Of a DNA stretch of 64,000 nt, positions 24,497-33,205 are shown piece after piece. Position 1 is the stretch's first letter. Every line of letters starts with the position of its first letter. The position numbers and the translations under genes are program-made. The notes beneath the pieces are model-generated. The model worked only from the letters and a program-made list of their open reading frames with translations. It was not told the DNA's origin and did no database searches. Source of the DNA: Methanosphaerula subterraneus (GTDB taxonomy: Archaea; Halobacteriota; Methanomicrobia; Methanomicrobiales; Methanospirillaceae); NCBI RefSeq assembly GCF_052055875.1, contig NZ_CP170508.1:1984001-2048000 (forward strand), read 5' to 3'.

Positions 24497-26257
24497 TTAA
24501 ATCCCTTGCCCCGGCAGAGTGAACCGGATCGCCGCTCCTTCACCAGGGTGGCCTGCCACCCGATCATCAGCCCAGATCCTCCCCCCATACCGTTCGATCA
24601 GCATCTGTGCGATGTACAGCCCCAGTCCTCTCCCGTTCTCCTCTTCTGCACCCTTCTGGAACCGGTTGAAGACCAGTGGCTTCTCGCTGTCAGGGATACC
24701 GGGGCCGTCGTCCTCGACCGATACCTGATATCCCTGACCGACGGGTTCGACCCTGACCGTGATCGTCCCGTCCGGACCGGCGAACTTTCTGCTGTTCCCG
24801 ATCAGGTTGGTCAGTACCACTCCGAGCAGGTCATCTGCAGAGACGATCGTTCTCTGACTGCTGTAATGTATATTGATTCCAGGAAAATTGGCAATCTGGG
24901 CCTTTATCACCTGGTCCAGGTCGATATTTTGAGGTAATGCCTGCTCCTCGGTGATCGTTCTGATCGTCGAGATATTGTCGATGATCTCGATCGAATGGCG
25001 GATACAGGCCTGAAGCTTTGCCGTCATCGCCGCTTCCCCCTCATCAAGCATCCCTGAAAGGCAGTCGGCATATCCGAGGGCTGAGGTAGCTGCGTTGTTG
25101 ATATCATGAGTCATGATGTCGAGGTACAGGTCTGTCCTCCCTTTCCGGGGCGTGATCTTTTCAGAGATGTTAACCGCTCCGATCTGCTGCTGGTCCTGGT
25201 TGTGAAGGGGAAACCAGTTCATCCTGACGGTGATCACCTGATTATCGCGTCGTCTGAATGCGGTCACATCACTCCACTGCTCTCCGTTTTGAGTGCCCCG
25301 GATGACCCGCTCCCGTGAGGGTTCATCGATCTGCGCAGTGATCAGGATCTCGTGTTTCTCTCCTCTGACCTCGTCGGCCTTCCAGCCATAGAGCTCCTCG
25401 GCGCCCCTGTTCCAGGAGACGATCGTCCCCTCAGAATCGATCACCACCACTGCCTGGCCGATATGGTCGAGCAGTTCCGCCTGGAACCATGCCTGCTCCT
25501 CCGCAATTTTTCGGGCAGAGATGTCCCGTGACGAGACCTGGATCTCCTGTCCATGCCCCGGCAGATCGACCAGCCGGTATGTCGACTCGATCCAGCAGAA
25601 CTCCCCATCTTTTCGCCTGATCCGGTAGGTGATCAGGGAGGGCGGAGCGCTGGCGAGGATCACTTCTGCGGACCTGCGGACCTTTGGGATGTCGTCGGGG
25701 TGGATGAACACAAAGGCGGCGTGGCCGACCAGTTCCTCTGGTTGGTACCCGAGGAGATGTTCACAGGCCGGCGAGGCATACCGATAGGTGCCGTCAAGGG
25801 TGTGGCAGGAGATCATATCGGTTCCGTTTTCGGCCAGCAGCCTGAACCGTTCTTCACTCTGACGGAGAGCCTGTTCGCTCTTCCGCTGGGCGACCGCCCT
25901 CTTCACCTTGTGGCTGAGCTCAGCGAACTGTGAACGGGGGTCTCCACCCTTCTGGAGATAGAAGTCAGCCCCCTGGTTCAGGGCCTCGATGACGATCTGC
26001 TCCCGTCCTTTCCCGGTGAAGATGATGAATGGAATGCTGTTCCCTGCTAACCTGATGGTCTTGAGGAGTTCTATCCCATTCATCCCGGGCATCTCAAAGT
26101 CTGAAACGATCACATCGAACGGGTTCTCTTTGAGCAGTGCAAACGCTTCTTCTGGGGATTTAGCGGGAGTTACGGTGATATCCCCTGAACGTTCAAGAAA
26201 GAGGCGGGCCACCTCGAGCAGGGCGGGTTCGTCATCCACGAGGAGCAGCGCAATCAT
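24497..26257 (-). CDS. Hybrid sensor histidine kinase (REC-PAS-PAS-HATPase)
   Basis: This 586-residue soluble protein has a receiver domain at 1-120 (phosphoacceptor in VIVSDFEMPGMNG, lysine in FYLQKGGD) and two PAS domains at about 140-260 and 265-375 (YRYASPACEHLLGYQPEEL; SWNRGAEELYGWKADEV). A phosphoacceptor-like histidine follows in MTHDINNAATSALGY near 382, and then an intact ATPase (NLIGNSRKF, EDDGPGIP, GRGLGLYIA). No membrane helix is seen, so it senses a cytoplasmic signal. It is the first gene of a minus-strand run with the flavin reductase and GGR-family genes. Confidence 0.92.
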   Translation of the reverse strand: MIALLLVDDEPALLEVARLFLERSGDITVTPAKSPEEAFALLKENPFDVIVSDFEMPGMNGIELLKTIRLAGNSIPFIIFTGKGREQIVIEALNQGADFYLQKGGDPRSQFAELSHKVKRAVAQRKSEQALRQSEERFRLLAENGTDMISCHTLDGTYRYASPACEHLLGYQPEELVGHAAFVFIHPDDIPKVRRSAEVILASAPPSLITYRIRRKDGEFCWIESTYRLVDLPGHGQEIQVSSRDISARKIAEEQAWFQAELLDHIGQAVVVIDSEGTIVSWNRGAEELYGWKADEVRGEKHEILITAQIDEPSRERVIRGTQNGEQWSDVTAFRRRDNQVITVRMNWFPLHNQDQQQIGAVNISEKITPRKGRTDLYLDIMTHDINNAATSALGYADCLSGMLDEGEAAMTAKLQACIRHSIEIIDNISTIRTITEEQALPQNIDLDQVIKAQIANFPGINIHYSSQRTIVSADDLLGVVLTNLIGNSRKFAGPDGTITVRVEPVGQGYQVSVEDDGPGIPDSEKPLVFNRFQKGAEEENGRGLGLYIAQMLIERYGGRIWADDRVAGHPGEGAAIRFTLPGQGI

Positions 26258-26374
26258 GATTCATCTTCAATGCAGGGGGTGCCCTGTTCTGATTACGATC
26301 TGGACGGTGCTGATAGAAGAATATGCCTGTTTAGAGTTCCTATCGTCGGAAGCAGAACAGTCCATGAGAATAAA

Positions 26375-26459
26375 CGCCGAGGGGGAGATTTGAACTCCCG
26401 AGGTGCCAAGCACCAGTGGCTTTCGAGGCCACCGCCTTTCCGGACTAGACTACCTCGGC
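26375..26459 (-). tRNA. tRNA-Ser, anticodon CGA
   Basis: The reverse complement folds into an 85-base tRNA. The acceptor stem is GCCGAGG with CCTCGGC and discriminator G; the anticodon stem-loop is GTGGC-CTCGAAA-GCCAC with CGA read in the loop; the variable arm is long (GGTGCTTGGCACC), as in class II tRNAs; and the T arm contains GGGAGTTCAAATCTCCC. CGA reads UCG, so the amino acid is serine. No CCA is encoded and no intron is seen. Confidence 0.95.
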
Positions 26460-26485
26460 ACGTTGACCCACTAAATTTGTCTCTG

Positions 26486-26497
26486 ATTTATATAAAT
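26486..26497 (-). promoter_or_regulatory. TATA box for tRNA-Ser
   Basis: ATTTATATAAAT lies about 32 bases upstream of the mature tRNA 5' end, the expected place for an archaeal TATA element with a few leader bases. Confidence 0.65.
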
Positions 26498-26584
26498 GGT
26501 ATTGGTGGGTGACAGGGATCGAGTTGATGTTCAGACTCTCCTCCTGATGGAGATGCGGGGGCATCCCCATACCACCAGGTACGC

Positions 26585-28168
26585 TTACTGCCCTGGTGCC
26601 CGGTTCTGGGTGATCATCATGTCATCGACACGGATCAGCATGCTCGCGGTCTCTGCTGCAGACTGGATCGCCTGCTTCTTGACACGCAGTGGTTCGATAA
26701 CCCCGGCCTCAAACATGTCGACGATCTCACCGGTGTAGACATTGAGCCCGGCATACTTCTGTCCATTGGAGTGGGCCGACTTCAACGCGACCAGCTTGTC
26801 GAGGGGGTTGTACCCGGAGTTCTCGGCGAGGGTCAGGGGAACCGCTTCGAAGACGGTTGCGAACGCCTCGATCGGGATCTGAACCCTGCCGCCGACCGAC
26901 TCTGCATACTCCCTGAGTTTCAGCAGCAGTTCGGTCTCGACGGCACCGCCACCGACCACGAAGGTTCCGTCCTCCATCGCATCGGCGACCACGCTGGTTC
27001 CGTCGACGACGGCACGCTCGAGTTCATCGATCAGGTAGTCGGTTGAACCACGGAGCAGGATGGTGATCGCCTTTGGGTTCTTGCAGCCTGAAATGGTGAT
27101 CAGGTTTGCATCCTCCTTCTCTTCGACTAGCGCGGCGTACCCGAGGTCTGCAGCGGTCAGGTCTTCGGTCTTGTTGACGATCGTCGCATGCAGTGCCTTG
27201 GCTGCATACTTCATATCCTTCTCCTTGACGTCGTCGACGGCGAGGACACCGGCCTTGGCCAGGTAGAACTGGACTGCGTCTGCGATCCCTTTCTGGCAGA
27301 GAAGTACATTCGCGCCGGCGGCGATCACGGCATCTGCGAGCTTCTTTAAGGACTCGCGCTCGGAGGCTCCGAATGCGTTCATCTGTGCAGAGTCGGTGAT
27401 CTTGATCTTGGACTTAACCTGGGTCTTGGTCACCTCGAGGGGTGATGCGATCAGGGCGACCTTGGCCTCGACGACCTTCGACGGCATCTGCTCTGATACC
27501 CGGTTCTTGTCGATGACGATCCCGCGGATCAGTTCGGCGTCGTCCATGCTTTCGCCGGTCTGCTTCTTGATCATGATGTCGTCACGGTCGACGACGACCT
27601 TGCCGTTCTGATTCTCTCCGACACTCATCACCGCATCGACGACGATCCCGTTCAGCTTCCCCTTCACCGACTCGATCGACTTGCCGGTCATCGAGGTGTC
27701 GGCGATCTTGAGGAGTCCATCACGGTCAGTGGCGTCGATCTTCAGGGCTATGGTGTTCAGGATCTCGAGTGCCTTCTCCATCCCCATCCGGTACCCCTGG
27801 GCGATGATCGTCGGGTGGATCTGCTTGGCGAGCATAAGCTCTGCCTGTTCCATCAGGGAACCGACGAGGATACAGGCTGTGGTGGTACCATCGCCGACCT
27901 CATCATCCTGTGTCTCTGCGACCTCGATCACCATCTTGGCGCCAGGGTGCTGGACAGAGATCTCGTGCAGGATCGTAGCCCCATCGTTGGTGATGACCAC
28001 ATCGCCGGTAGAACTTACCAGCATCTTGTCCATGCCACGGGGGCCAAGCGTGGTCCGCACTGCTGAGGCTATCGCCTTTGCTGCTGCAATATTCGAGCGC
28101 TGGGCCTCCTGCCCTCTGGTTCGCTCAACATTATCCTTTAGAATGATGACTGGCTGTCCTGCAAGCAT
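26585..28168 (-). CDS. Thermosome (group II chaperonin) subunit
   Basis: This 527-residue subunit of the ATP-driven double-ring folding chamber has MVIEVAETQDDEVGDGTTTACILVG near 70-95 with the nucleotide-binding GDGTT, an apical domain with NKTEDLTAADLG, and VVGGGAVETELLLKL near 390. The C-terminus is short (MMITQNRAPGQ) and lacks the GGM-repeat tail of many thermosomes. Start ATG 28168 is preceded by GGAGGAT at good spacing. A TATA box lies at 28207-28218. Confidence 0.96.
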   Translation of the reverse strand: MLAGQPVIILKDNVERTRGQEAQRSNIAAAKAIASAVRTTLGPRGMDKMLVSSTGDVVITNDGATILHEISVQHPGAKMVIEVAETQDDEVGDGTTTACILVGSLMEQAELMLAKQIHPTIIAQGYRMGMEKALEILNTIALKIDATDRDGLLKIADTSMTGKSIESVKGKLNGIVVDAVMSVGENQNGKVVVDRDDIMIKKQTGESMDDAELIRGIVIDKNRVSEQMPSKVVEAKVALIASPLEVTKTQVKSKIKITDSAQMNAFGASERESLKKLADAVIAAGANVLLCQKGIADAVQFYLAKAGVLAVDDVKEKDMKYAAKALHATIVNKTEDLTAADLGYAALVEEKEDANLITISGCKNPKAITILLRGSTDYLIDELERAVVDGTSVVADAMEDGTFVVGGGAVETELLLKLREYAESVGGRVQIPIEAFATVFEAVPLTLAENSGYNPLDKLVALKSAHSNGQKYAGLNVYTGEIVDMFEAGVIEPLRVKKQAIQSAAETASMLIRVDDMMITQNRAPGQ

Positions 28169-28206
28169 TATTAATCCTCCAATATGGTAAAAAATTGAAT
28201 TGAACT

Positions 28207-28218
28207 TCTATATAAATT
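28207..28218 (-). promoter_or_regulatory. TATA box for the thermosome gene
   Basis: On the minus strand AATTTATATAGA lies about 45 bases before the ATG, predicting a short leader of some 15-20 bases that contains the GGAGGAT ribosome site. Confidence 0.55.
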
Positions 28219-28251
28219 ATTGGTATGATATCAGAAGAACGGCAACAATCC

Positions 28252-28872
28252 TCAGTCTATTCGCGAGATCGTGAAGACTGAGTAGACCGGAACGCCCTCA
28301 ACCTCCTTGATCCCGAGCTTGTCAAAGAGGACCCAGATGGCGAGCGGCGTCGCCTTGTGCCTGCGCAGGTACCTGACCACCTCATGCATCGTCTTCCCTG
28401 AGGTGATCACATCATCGACGATAATTGAGCACTCTCCGCCCACCTGTGAGAAGTTCCCGCTGATCGACCCGATCGGGTTATCAGCACTGCTGTGCTTGGC
28501 TGGGTGGTAGATGGCCAGCTTCATCTGTTCCTTCTGGGCGATCAGAGTTGCGAGCGGGATTCCTGAGACCGCGATCCCGACGATGGTGCAGCTCCCGAGT
28601 GACGGGCACTGCCCCTCCAAGGCCTCCTGGGGGTGGGCGCAGTAATACCGTTCGATCATCAGCGAGGCGATCCCATCGAGGAGCAGTCCGTTGCTGCTGA
28701 CCACTGTCCAGTCGATATGAACATCTTTTGGTGCCGTGTCTCCTTTCTTCTGCGTTAAGAGCCAGGTTACTGTCTCCATCGAGAGGCTCAGCTCGTCGGC
28801 GATCTGACCGGGACTGTGCCCCTCGGAGAGGAGCATCCTTGCTTTTTGTATCAGCTCATCGAGGGATGACAT
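28252..28872 (-). CDS. HTH-PRTase protein, PyrE-like regulator (GfcR-like)
   Basis: This 206-residue protein has an N-terminal helix-turn-helix (EGHSPGQIADELSLSMETVTW) and a type I phosphoribosyltransferase domain with the PRPP loop IIVDDVITSGKTM near 150. It is usually annotated as orotate phosphoribosyltransferase-like. A haloarchaeal relative, GfcR, is known as a sugar-catabolism transcription regulator. A DNA-binding sensor of PRPP or a related metabolite is likely. Start ATG 28872 sits 27 bases from a TATA box inside the end of nob1, so it may have its own leaderless message besides the prs operon. Confidence 0.82.
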   Translation of the reverse strand: MSSLDELIQKARMLLSEGHSPGQIADELSLSMETVTWLLTQKKGDTAPKDVHIDWTVVSSNGLLLDGIASLMIERYYCAHPQEALEGQCPSLGSCTIVGIAVSGIPLATLIAQKEQMKLAIYHPAKHSSADNPIGSISGNFSQVGGECSIIVDDVITSGKTMHEVVRYLRRHKATPLAIWVLFDKLGIKEVEGVPVYSVFTISRID

Positions 28873-28894
28873 ACGAGAGAGGTACAAAAGGAAT

Positions 28895-28903
28895 CTATTT
28901 AAG
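28895..28903 (-). promoter_or_regulatory. Internal TATA box for the GfcR-like gene
   Basis: CTTAAATAG on the minus strand is centred 27 bases before ATG 28872 and overlaps the nob1 stop codon. The distance predicts a leaderless transcript. Confidence 0.5.
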
Positions 28904-29377
28904 TTTTCTTTTAATCTCGGCTCCACAGACCAGGCATTCCCCGACCTCGTGGTAGTACCTGCCGCAGCCGGAGCACCGGAACCGCCATCGCCGGTACTTG
29001 GCGTGCCGCTGCTGGATCGCTGCGGTCCTGACCCCTGCAGCCTTCGCCGTGTTCTGCACTGCGAAGTCGTCGGTTACTAGGGTGGCGTCCAGGTCGAGAG
29101 CGAGGGCGAGTAGGGAGGTATCGGTCAGGGAGAGGACCGGTCGGTCCCCGCTGACGCCGGAGGCGAGGTCGACTCGGTGGAGTGACTCCTTTGATGGTGC
29201 CATCACCTTCAGCCCGGCCTCGGTCAGCGCCTCAAGCCGGCAGCGGGCGGAGAGGTCTTTCACCTCGTCCACCACCTCCGGCGTCGTGTACAGGTCTGTC
29301 TCCTGATCAACCGGTTGGGGTAGCCGCTCTGTCTCCGCCCCGGCGAAGAAGAACGAGGCGTCCAGCACATACATCAT
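28895..29377 (-). CDS. nob1: Nob1-like rRNA maturation endonuclease
   Basis: This 160-residue protein has a PIN domain (MYVLDASFFFAG at the start, DTSLLALALDLDATLVTDD with the acidic catalytic residues) and a C-terminal zinc ribbon (FRCSGCGRYYHE and CLVCGAEI). This combination is archaeal Nob1, which cuts the 3' end of 16S rRNA precursor. It overlaps the rtcA stop through ATGATG at 29372-29377, and two adjacent ATGs are possible starts. The last residues, KRKLK, are basic as expected for an RNA-binding tail. Confidence 0.9.
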   Translation of the reverse strand: MMYVLDASFFFAGAETERLPQPVDQETDLYTTPEVVDEVKDLSARCRLEALTEAGLKVMAPSKESLHRVDLASGVSGDRPVLSLTDTSLLALALDLDATLVTDDFAVQNTAKAAGVRTAAIQQRHAKYRRWRFRCSGCGRYYHEVGECLVCGAEIKRKLK

Positions 29378-30360
29378 GCTGATAACTCCGTGACAGTGCC
29401 GCCTGCATGCCGGATTCGGTACCCGAAGAGGTCGAGGAGCCAGAGCATCGTCTCTGCGTGAAGCGTAAACCTGCCGGCGGTATATTTCCCTCCGGCCACT
29501 GCCAGATAGACCAGCAGCTGGTCCGCGAGGTACCGATCCACATCACCGCCTGCAACACGTTCCTCCTGCAGGTTTGCGACCGCCTCTGCCCCGACCTTTT
29601 CGGCGGGAAGTCCCCGCCTGCCGAGCATGCTCCCCCCATGGGTGCCGGCCCATACCGTGCACGACGACCCCGGGCCACCTTCAGTCCGCAGATCTATCAA
29701 CTGCTCTGGGATTCCGATATCCGGGATCCCTCGCATCGCTCTCTCTGCCGCGGACATCTGTCGCTCGACAACATGGTGGGGGAGGCCAGCGGCCGAGGAG
29801 CAGATGCCGTTCGAACGTCTGAGTGATTCGCTGATCCTGATCGGGTCGAGGGTGGACGGGGCGACCGTGACCTTCACTGCTCCGCCCCCTGCCGGGAAGT
29901 ACCCCCGCTGCTGAAGAGCGAGGGTGACCTCTGCTCCATGGTGCCTGAGCACCCGCAGCAGCAGGTGCTCCAAGTAATCGATCGTCGGCGCCCCCTGTAC
30001 CTCGGTCCCGCCGGTCACCATGAGTGTTCCACCGTGTACCAGCGCGACCGGCAGCCAGGCCTGGATGATCAGCGGAACTGACCCGGCCGTCCCGGTGTCA
30101 ACCCTGACCTCCGCTCTCCTCGCCATTCCCGGTCGGAAGACCAGCCGGCCGGATCCCTTCGTCGCCCCCTGTACCTCGGCACTGCACGTGGCGGCCACAG
30201 CCCGGATGGCAGCCAGGTGCTGGTTCTTCAGCCCCGGGTTGGATCGCCCGGTCCTGATGTGATCGATCTCTATCGGTTGACCGGTCAACGCAGCGCAGGC
30301 CACCGCCGTCCTGATGATCTGGCCGCCCCCTTCGAGGTAGGCACCGTCGATCGCAAGCAT
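29374..30360 (-). CDS. rtcA: RNA 3'-terminal phosphate cyclase
   Basis: This 328-residue enzyme converts RNA 3'-phosphate to 2',3'-cyclic phosphate with ATP. The family opening IDGAYLEGGGQIIRTAVA is clear, with HIRTGRSNPGLKNQH shortly after and a histidine near the C-terminus in FTLHAETM as nucleotidylation candidate. The start ATG 30360 overlaps the prs stop; a longer frame upstream lies inside prs. Its place between prs and nob1 suggests an RNA-processing role. Confidence 0.92.
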   Translation of the reverse strand: MLAIDGAYLEGGGQIIRTAVACAALTGQPIEIDHIRTGRSNPGLKNQHLAAIRAVAATCSAEVQGATKGSGRLVFRPGMARRAEVRVDTGTAGSVPLIIQAWLPVALVHGGTLMVTGGTEVQGAPTIDYLEHLLLRVLRHHGAEVTLALQQRGYFPAGGGAVKVTVAPSTLDPIRISESLRRSNGICSSAAGLPHHVVERQMSAAERAMRGIPDIGIPEQLIDLRTEGGPGSSCTVWAGTHGGSMLGRRGLPAEKVGAEAVANLQEERVAGGDVDRYLADQLLVYLAVAGGKYTAGRFTLHAETMLWLLDLFGYRIRHAGGTVTELSA

Positions 30361-31205
30361 CAGTCCTGCAGAGATCTCGTGATGCAGTCTGCGGCCGTGA
30401 TCCGGCTGCACGCCCGCTCGATCGTATCCGTGGCGATCACCTGGCCGACCCCTGATGCACAGAGGTGGGCGTAAGCCCCGCCGGTCAGCACCCCGTGGAC
30501 GCAGATCGCGTCGACCCGGGACGCCCCCTGGACTCTCAGCATCCCTGCAGCGGTAGCCAGCGTCCCCCCGGTTGAGATGATATCGTCGATGATCACGACC
30601 TCCCTTCCTTCCACCGGCAGCGACTTGGGTGCGATGGTGATATGATCGCCTGAATGCCGGGTCTTCTGCAGATGATCGCAGTCCCAGCCGTCGGCGGCAG
30701 CGACATCTGCGACGAATCTGGCTGCTCCTTCGTCCGGAGCCAGCAATAGTGGATCAGTCAGCTCCATCTGCTGCAGGTGTCTTCCGATATCGGGGGCCAT
30801 CGAAAGGTCCTCTGCCGGGACATCGAAGTACGAGAGGACCTCCTCCTGATGAATGTTGATCGTCTTCACCCTGCTGACCCCCCTGCTGACCGCCCTGGCC
30901 ACAGCCCTGGCAGAGATCGGTTCGCCGTCCTTGAACCGCTGATCCTGACGTGCATAGGCCATGTACGGGAGGACCAGGGTGTTCTCCGAGGTGTCGCAGG
31001 CATCGATCAACAGCAGCAGTTCGACGAGCGCATCGTTGTCAGTGATGCTCCCGATGATGATGGTCTGATCGTCGAGACCACTCCGGTTCAGGTAGGACTC
31101 CCCATCAGGAAACCGCGAAAATTTGACGTCTACCAGTTCGACGCCCAGACTGGCTGCTACACGCGCACCGAGCACCTGTGAACGCTCTGTACTGATTACC
31201 TTCAT
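30360..31205 (-). CDS. prs: Ribose-phosphate pyrophosphokinase
   Basis: This 281-residue enzyme makes PRPP from ribose 5-phosphate and ATP for nucleotide and amino acid synthesis. Motifs are DVKFSRFPDGESYL, LPYMAYARQDQRFKDGE, INIHQEE and the PRPP loop VVIIDDIISTGGTLATA. The start is ATG 31205, since the upstream part of the frame does not match the family and holds the promoter. It is the first gene of prs-rtcA-nob1-gfcR-like, all joined by short overlaps. Confidence 0.94.
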   Translation of the reverse strand: MKVISTERSQVLGARVAASLGVELVDVKFSRFPDGESYLNRSGLDDQTIIIGSITDNDALVELLLLIDACDTSENTLVLPYMAYARQDQRFKDGEPISARAVARAVSRGVSRVKTINIHQEEVLSYFDVPAEDLSMAPDIGRHLQQMELTDPLLLAPDEGAARFVADVAAADGWDCDHLQKTRHSGDHITIAPKSLPVEGREVVIIDDIISTGGTLATAAGMLRVQGASRVDAICVHGVLTGGAYAHLCASGVGQVIATDTIERACSRITAADCITRSLQD

Positions 31206-31226
31206 GTGATCATACCTTAGCTGAAA

Positions 31227-31236
31227 GTACTTAAAC
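31227..31236 (-). promoter_or_regulatory. TATA box for the prs operon
   Basis: GTTTAAGTAC on the minus strand is centred about 27 bases from ATG 31205, predicting a leaderless or nearly leaderless prs message. It is back to back with the lonB TATA box at 31250-31259. Confidence 0.55.
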
Positions 31237-31249
31237 AATCATGCATAAA

Positions 31250-31259
31250 TTATATAAAT
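31250..31259 (+). promoter_or_regulatory. TATA box for the lonB operon
   Basis: TTATATAAAT is centred about 34 bases before ATG 31289, giving a predicted transcription start around 31280 and a leader of roughly ten bases. Confidence 0.6.
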
Positions 31260-31288
31260 TAAGAAGGATTGAAGAGGGAAAAATCATA

Positions 31289-33205
31289 ATGGACAGTACT
31301 GTAAATGAGGAGCCCACGCACGAGGATACCATTTTAGAGAACGTGCAGGTGGAGACCTCATCCGAGATTGAGGTGCCGGCGCATCTGATCGATCAGGTGA
31401 TCGGTCAGGAGCACGCGGTTGAGGTGATCAGGAAGGCAGCGATACAACGCCGCCATGTGATGATGATCGGTAGCCCGGGGACCGGGAAGTCGATGCTTGC
31501 AAAGGCAATGGCTGAACTACTCCCTAAAGAGGAGCTGCAGGACCTGATGGTCTACCCCAATGCCGAGGACTCCAACAATCCAATCATCAGGACCGTCCCT
31601 GCGGGAAAGGCGAAACAGATCGTCGCTGCCCATAAGGCGGAGGCCAAGAAACGGGCACAGTTCCGGAACACGTTGATGCTGCTGCTGATGGTCGGGATCA
31701 TCGGCTATTCGTTCATCACGATGCAGTGGCTGATGGGGATCATCGCCGCAGCCTTCGTCTTCATGGCCCTCCGGTACAGCACCCCCAAGGATGAAGCGAT
31801 GGTCCCGAAGCTGCTCGTCTCCAACGATACCACCGCGACCGCTCCCTTCATCGATGCGACCGGTTCCCAGGCCGGGGCACTGCTCGGTGACGTCCGGCAT
31901 GACCCGTTCCAGAGCGGCGGGCTCGAGACCCCTGCCCATGACCGGGTAGAGTCCGGGGCGATCCACCGTGCCAACGGCGGTGTGCTCTTCATCGATGAAA
32001 TCAACACTCTCTCGCCGGGCTCACAGCAGAACCTGCTGACTGCGCTGCAGGAGGGAGAGTTCCCGATCACCGGGCAGAGCGAACGCTCGAGTGGTGCGAT
32101 GGTCAGGACCGAGCCGGTCCCGTGCCGGTTCGTGATGATCGCGGCCGGCAACCTGGACGCGGTTCAGGGAATGCACCCGGCCCTCCGGTCCCGTATCAGG
32201 GGCTATGGCTACGAGGTGTACATGGCTGAGTCGATGGAGGAGACCCCCGAGAACCGTGAGAAATTCATCAGGTTCATCGCCCAGGAGATCAAGAACGATG
32301 GCAAGATCCCGCACTTCGACCAGGGTGCGATGGCAGAGGTGCTCAGAGAGGGCCGCCGTCGGTCAGGGCGCAAAGGGCATCTGACACTGAAGCTGCGTGA
32401 CATGGGCGGACTGATCCGGGTGGCCGGCGACCTGGCCAGGCAGGAAGGGGTCGACCTGACCACCGCTGCCCATGTGCTGGCAGCCAAGGAGACCGCCCGT
32501 TCTATCGAGGATCAGATCTCAGATGAGAACAGCCGGCGGCTGAAGGACTATGACCTCTCGGTGGTGAAGGGGACGAGCATCGGCCGGGTGAATGGGCTCG
32601 CCGTGACCGGGGCCGACTCGGGCTCGGTGCTCCCGATCATGGCCGAGGTCACCCTCAGTCAGAGTCAATACGGCCGCGTGATCGCTACCGGGCTGCTCAA
32701 GGAGATCGCTCAGGAGTCGATCACCAACGTCTCGGCGATCATCAAGAAGTTCACCGGGCAGGACATCCAGAAACTCGACATCCATATCCAGTTCATCGGT
32801 ACCTACGGTGGCGTGGACGGGGACTCAGCATCGGTTAGTGTAGCCACGGCTGTCATCAGTGCGATCGAGGGGATCCCAGTCAGGCAGGACATCGCGATGA
32901 CCGGGTCGCTCTCGGTCCGAGGTGACGTCCTCCCGATCGGCGGAGTCACCTACAAGATCGAGGCTGCGGCCAAGGCAGGGATCAAGAAGGTGCTGATCCC
33001 GGCCTCAAACATGAATGATGTGATGATCGAGGAGCGGTACCGCTCGATGGTCGAGATCGTCCCGGTCTATCATATCGAGGACGTGCTGAAGGAGGCCCTG
33101 GTCCCTGAGAACGAGGAAGGTTTCCTCTCTAAGATCAAGAACATGGCCTCACGGCCGGCCGCCAACCTCCTCGACAAGACCGGAATCCGCCCAACGGTGA
33201 TCTGA
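31289..33205 (+). CDS. lonB: Membrane-bound ATP-dependent protease LonB
   Basis: This 638-residue archaeal Lon has an AAA+ domain with Walker A GSPGTGKSMLAKA near 65 and two transmembrane helices inserted in the AAA module (LMLLLMVGIIGYSFI and MGIIAAAFVFMAL, about 130-170). Walker B with the following segment reads GGVLFIDEINTLSP. The C-terminal protease domain has a Ser513/Lys556 dyad (DGDSAS and GGVTYK, 43 residues apart as in bacterial Lon). It degrades damaged and membrane proteins and is essential in some archaea. The TGATG overlap couples it to tldD. Confidence 0.95.
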   Translation: MDSTVNEEPTHEDTILENVQVETSSEIEVPAHLIDQVIGQEHAVEVIRKAAIQRRHVMMIGSPGTGKSMLAKAMAELLPKEELQDLMVYPNAEDSNNPIIRTVPAGKAKQIVAAHKAEAKKRAQFRNTLMLLLMVGIIGYSFITMQWLMGIIAAAFVFMALRYSTPKDEAMVPKLLVSNDTTATAPFIDATGSQAGALLGDVRHDPFQSGGLETPAHDRVESGAIHRANGGVLFIDEINTLSPGSQQNLLTALQEGEFPITGQSERSSGAMVRTEPVPCRFVMIAAGNLDAVQGMHPALRSRIRGYGYEVYMAESMEETPENREKFIRFIAQEIKNDGKIPHFDQGAMAEVLREGRRRSGRKGHLTLKLRDMGGLIRVAGDLARQEGVDLTTAAHVLAAKETARSIEDQISDENSRRLKDYDLSVVKGTSIGRVNGLAVTGADSGSVLPIMAEVTLSQSQYGRVIATGLLKEIAQESITNVSAIIKKFTGQDIQKLDIHIQFIGTYGGVDGDSASVSVATAVISAIEGIPVRQDIAMTGSLSVRGDVLPIGGVTYKIEAAAKAGIKKVLIPASNMNDVMIEERYRSMVEIVPVYHIEDVLKEALVPENEEGFLSKIKNMASRPAANLLDKTGIRPTVI

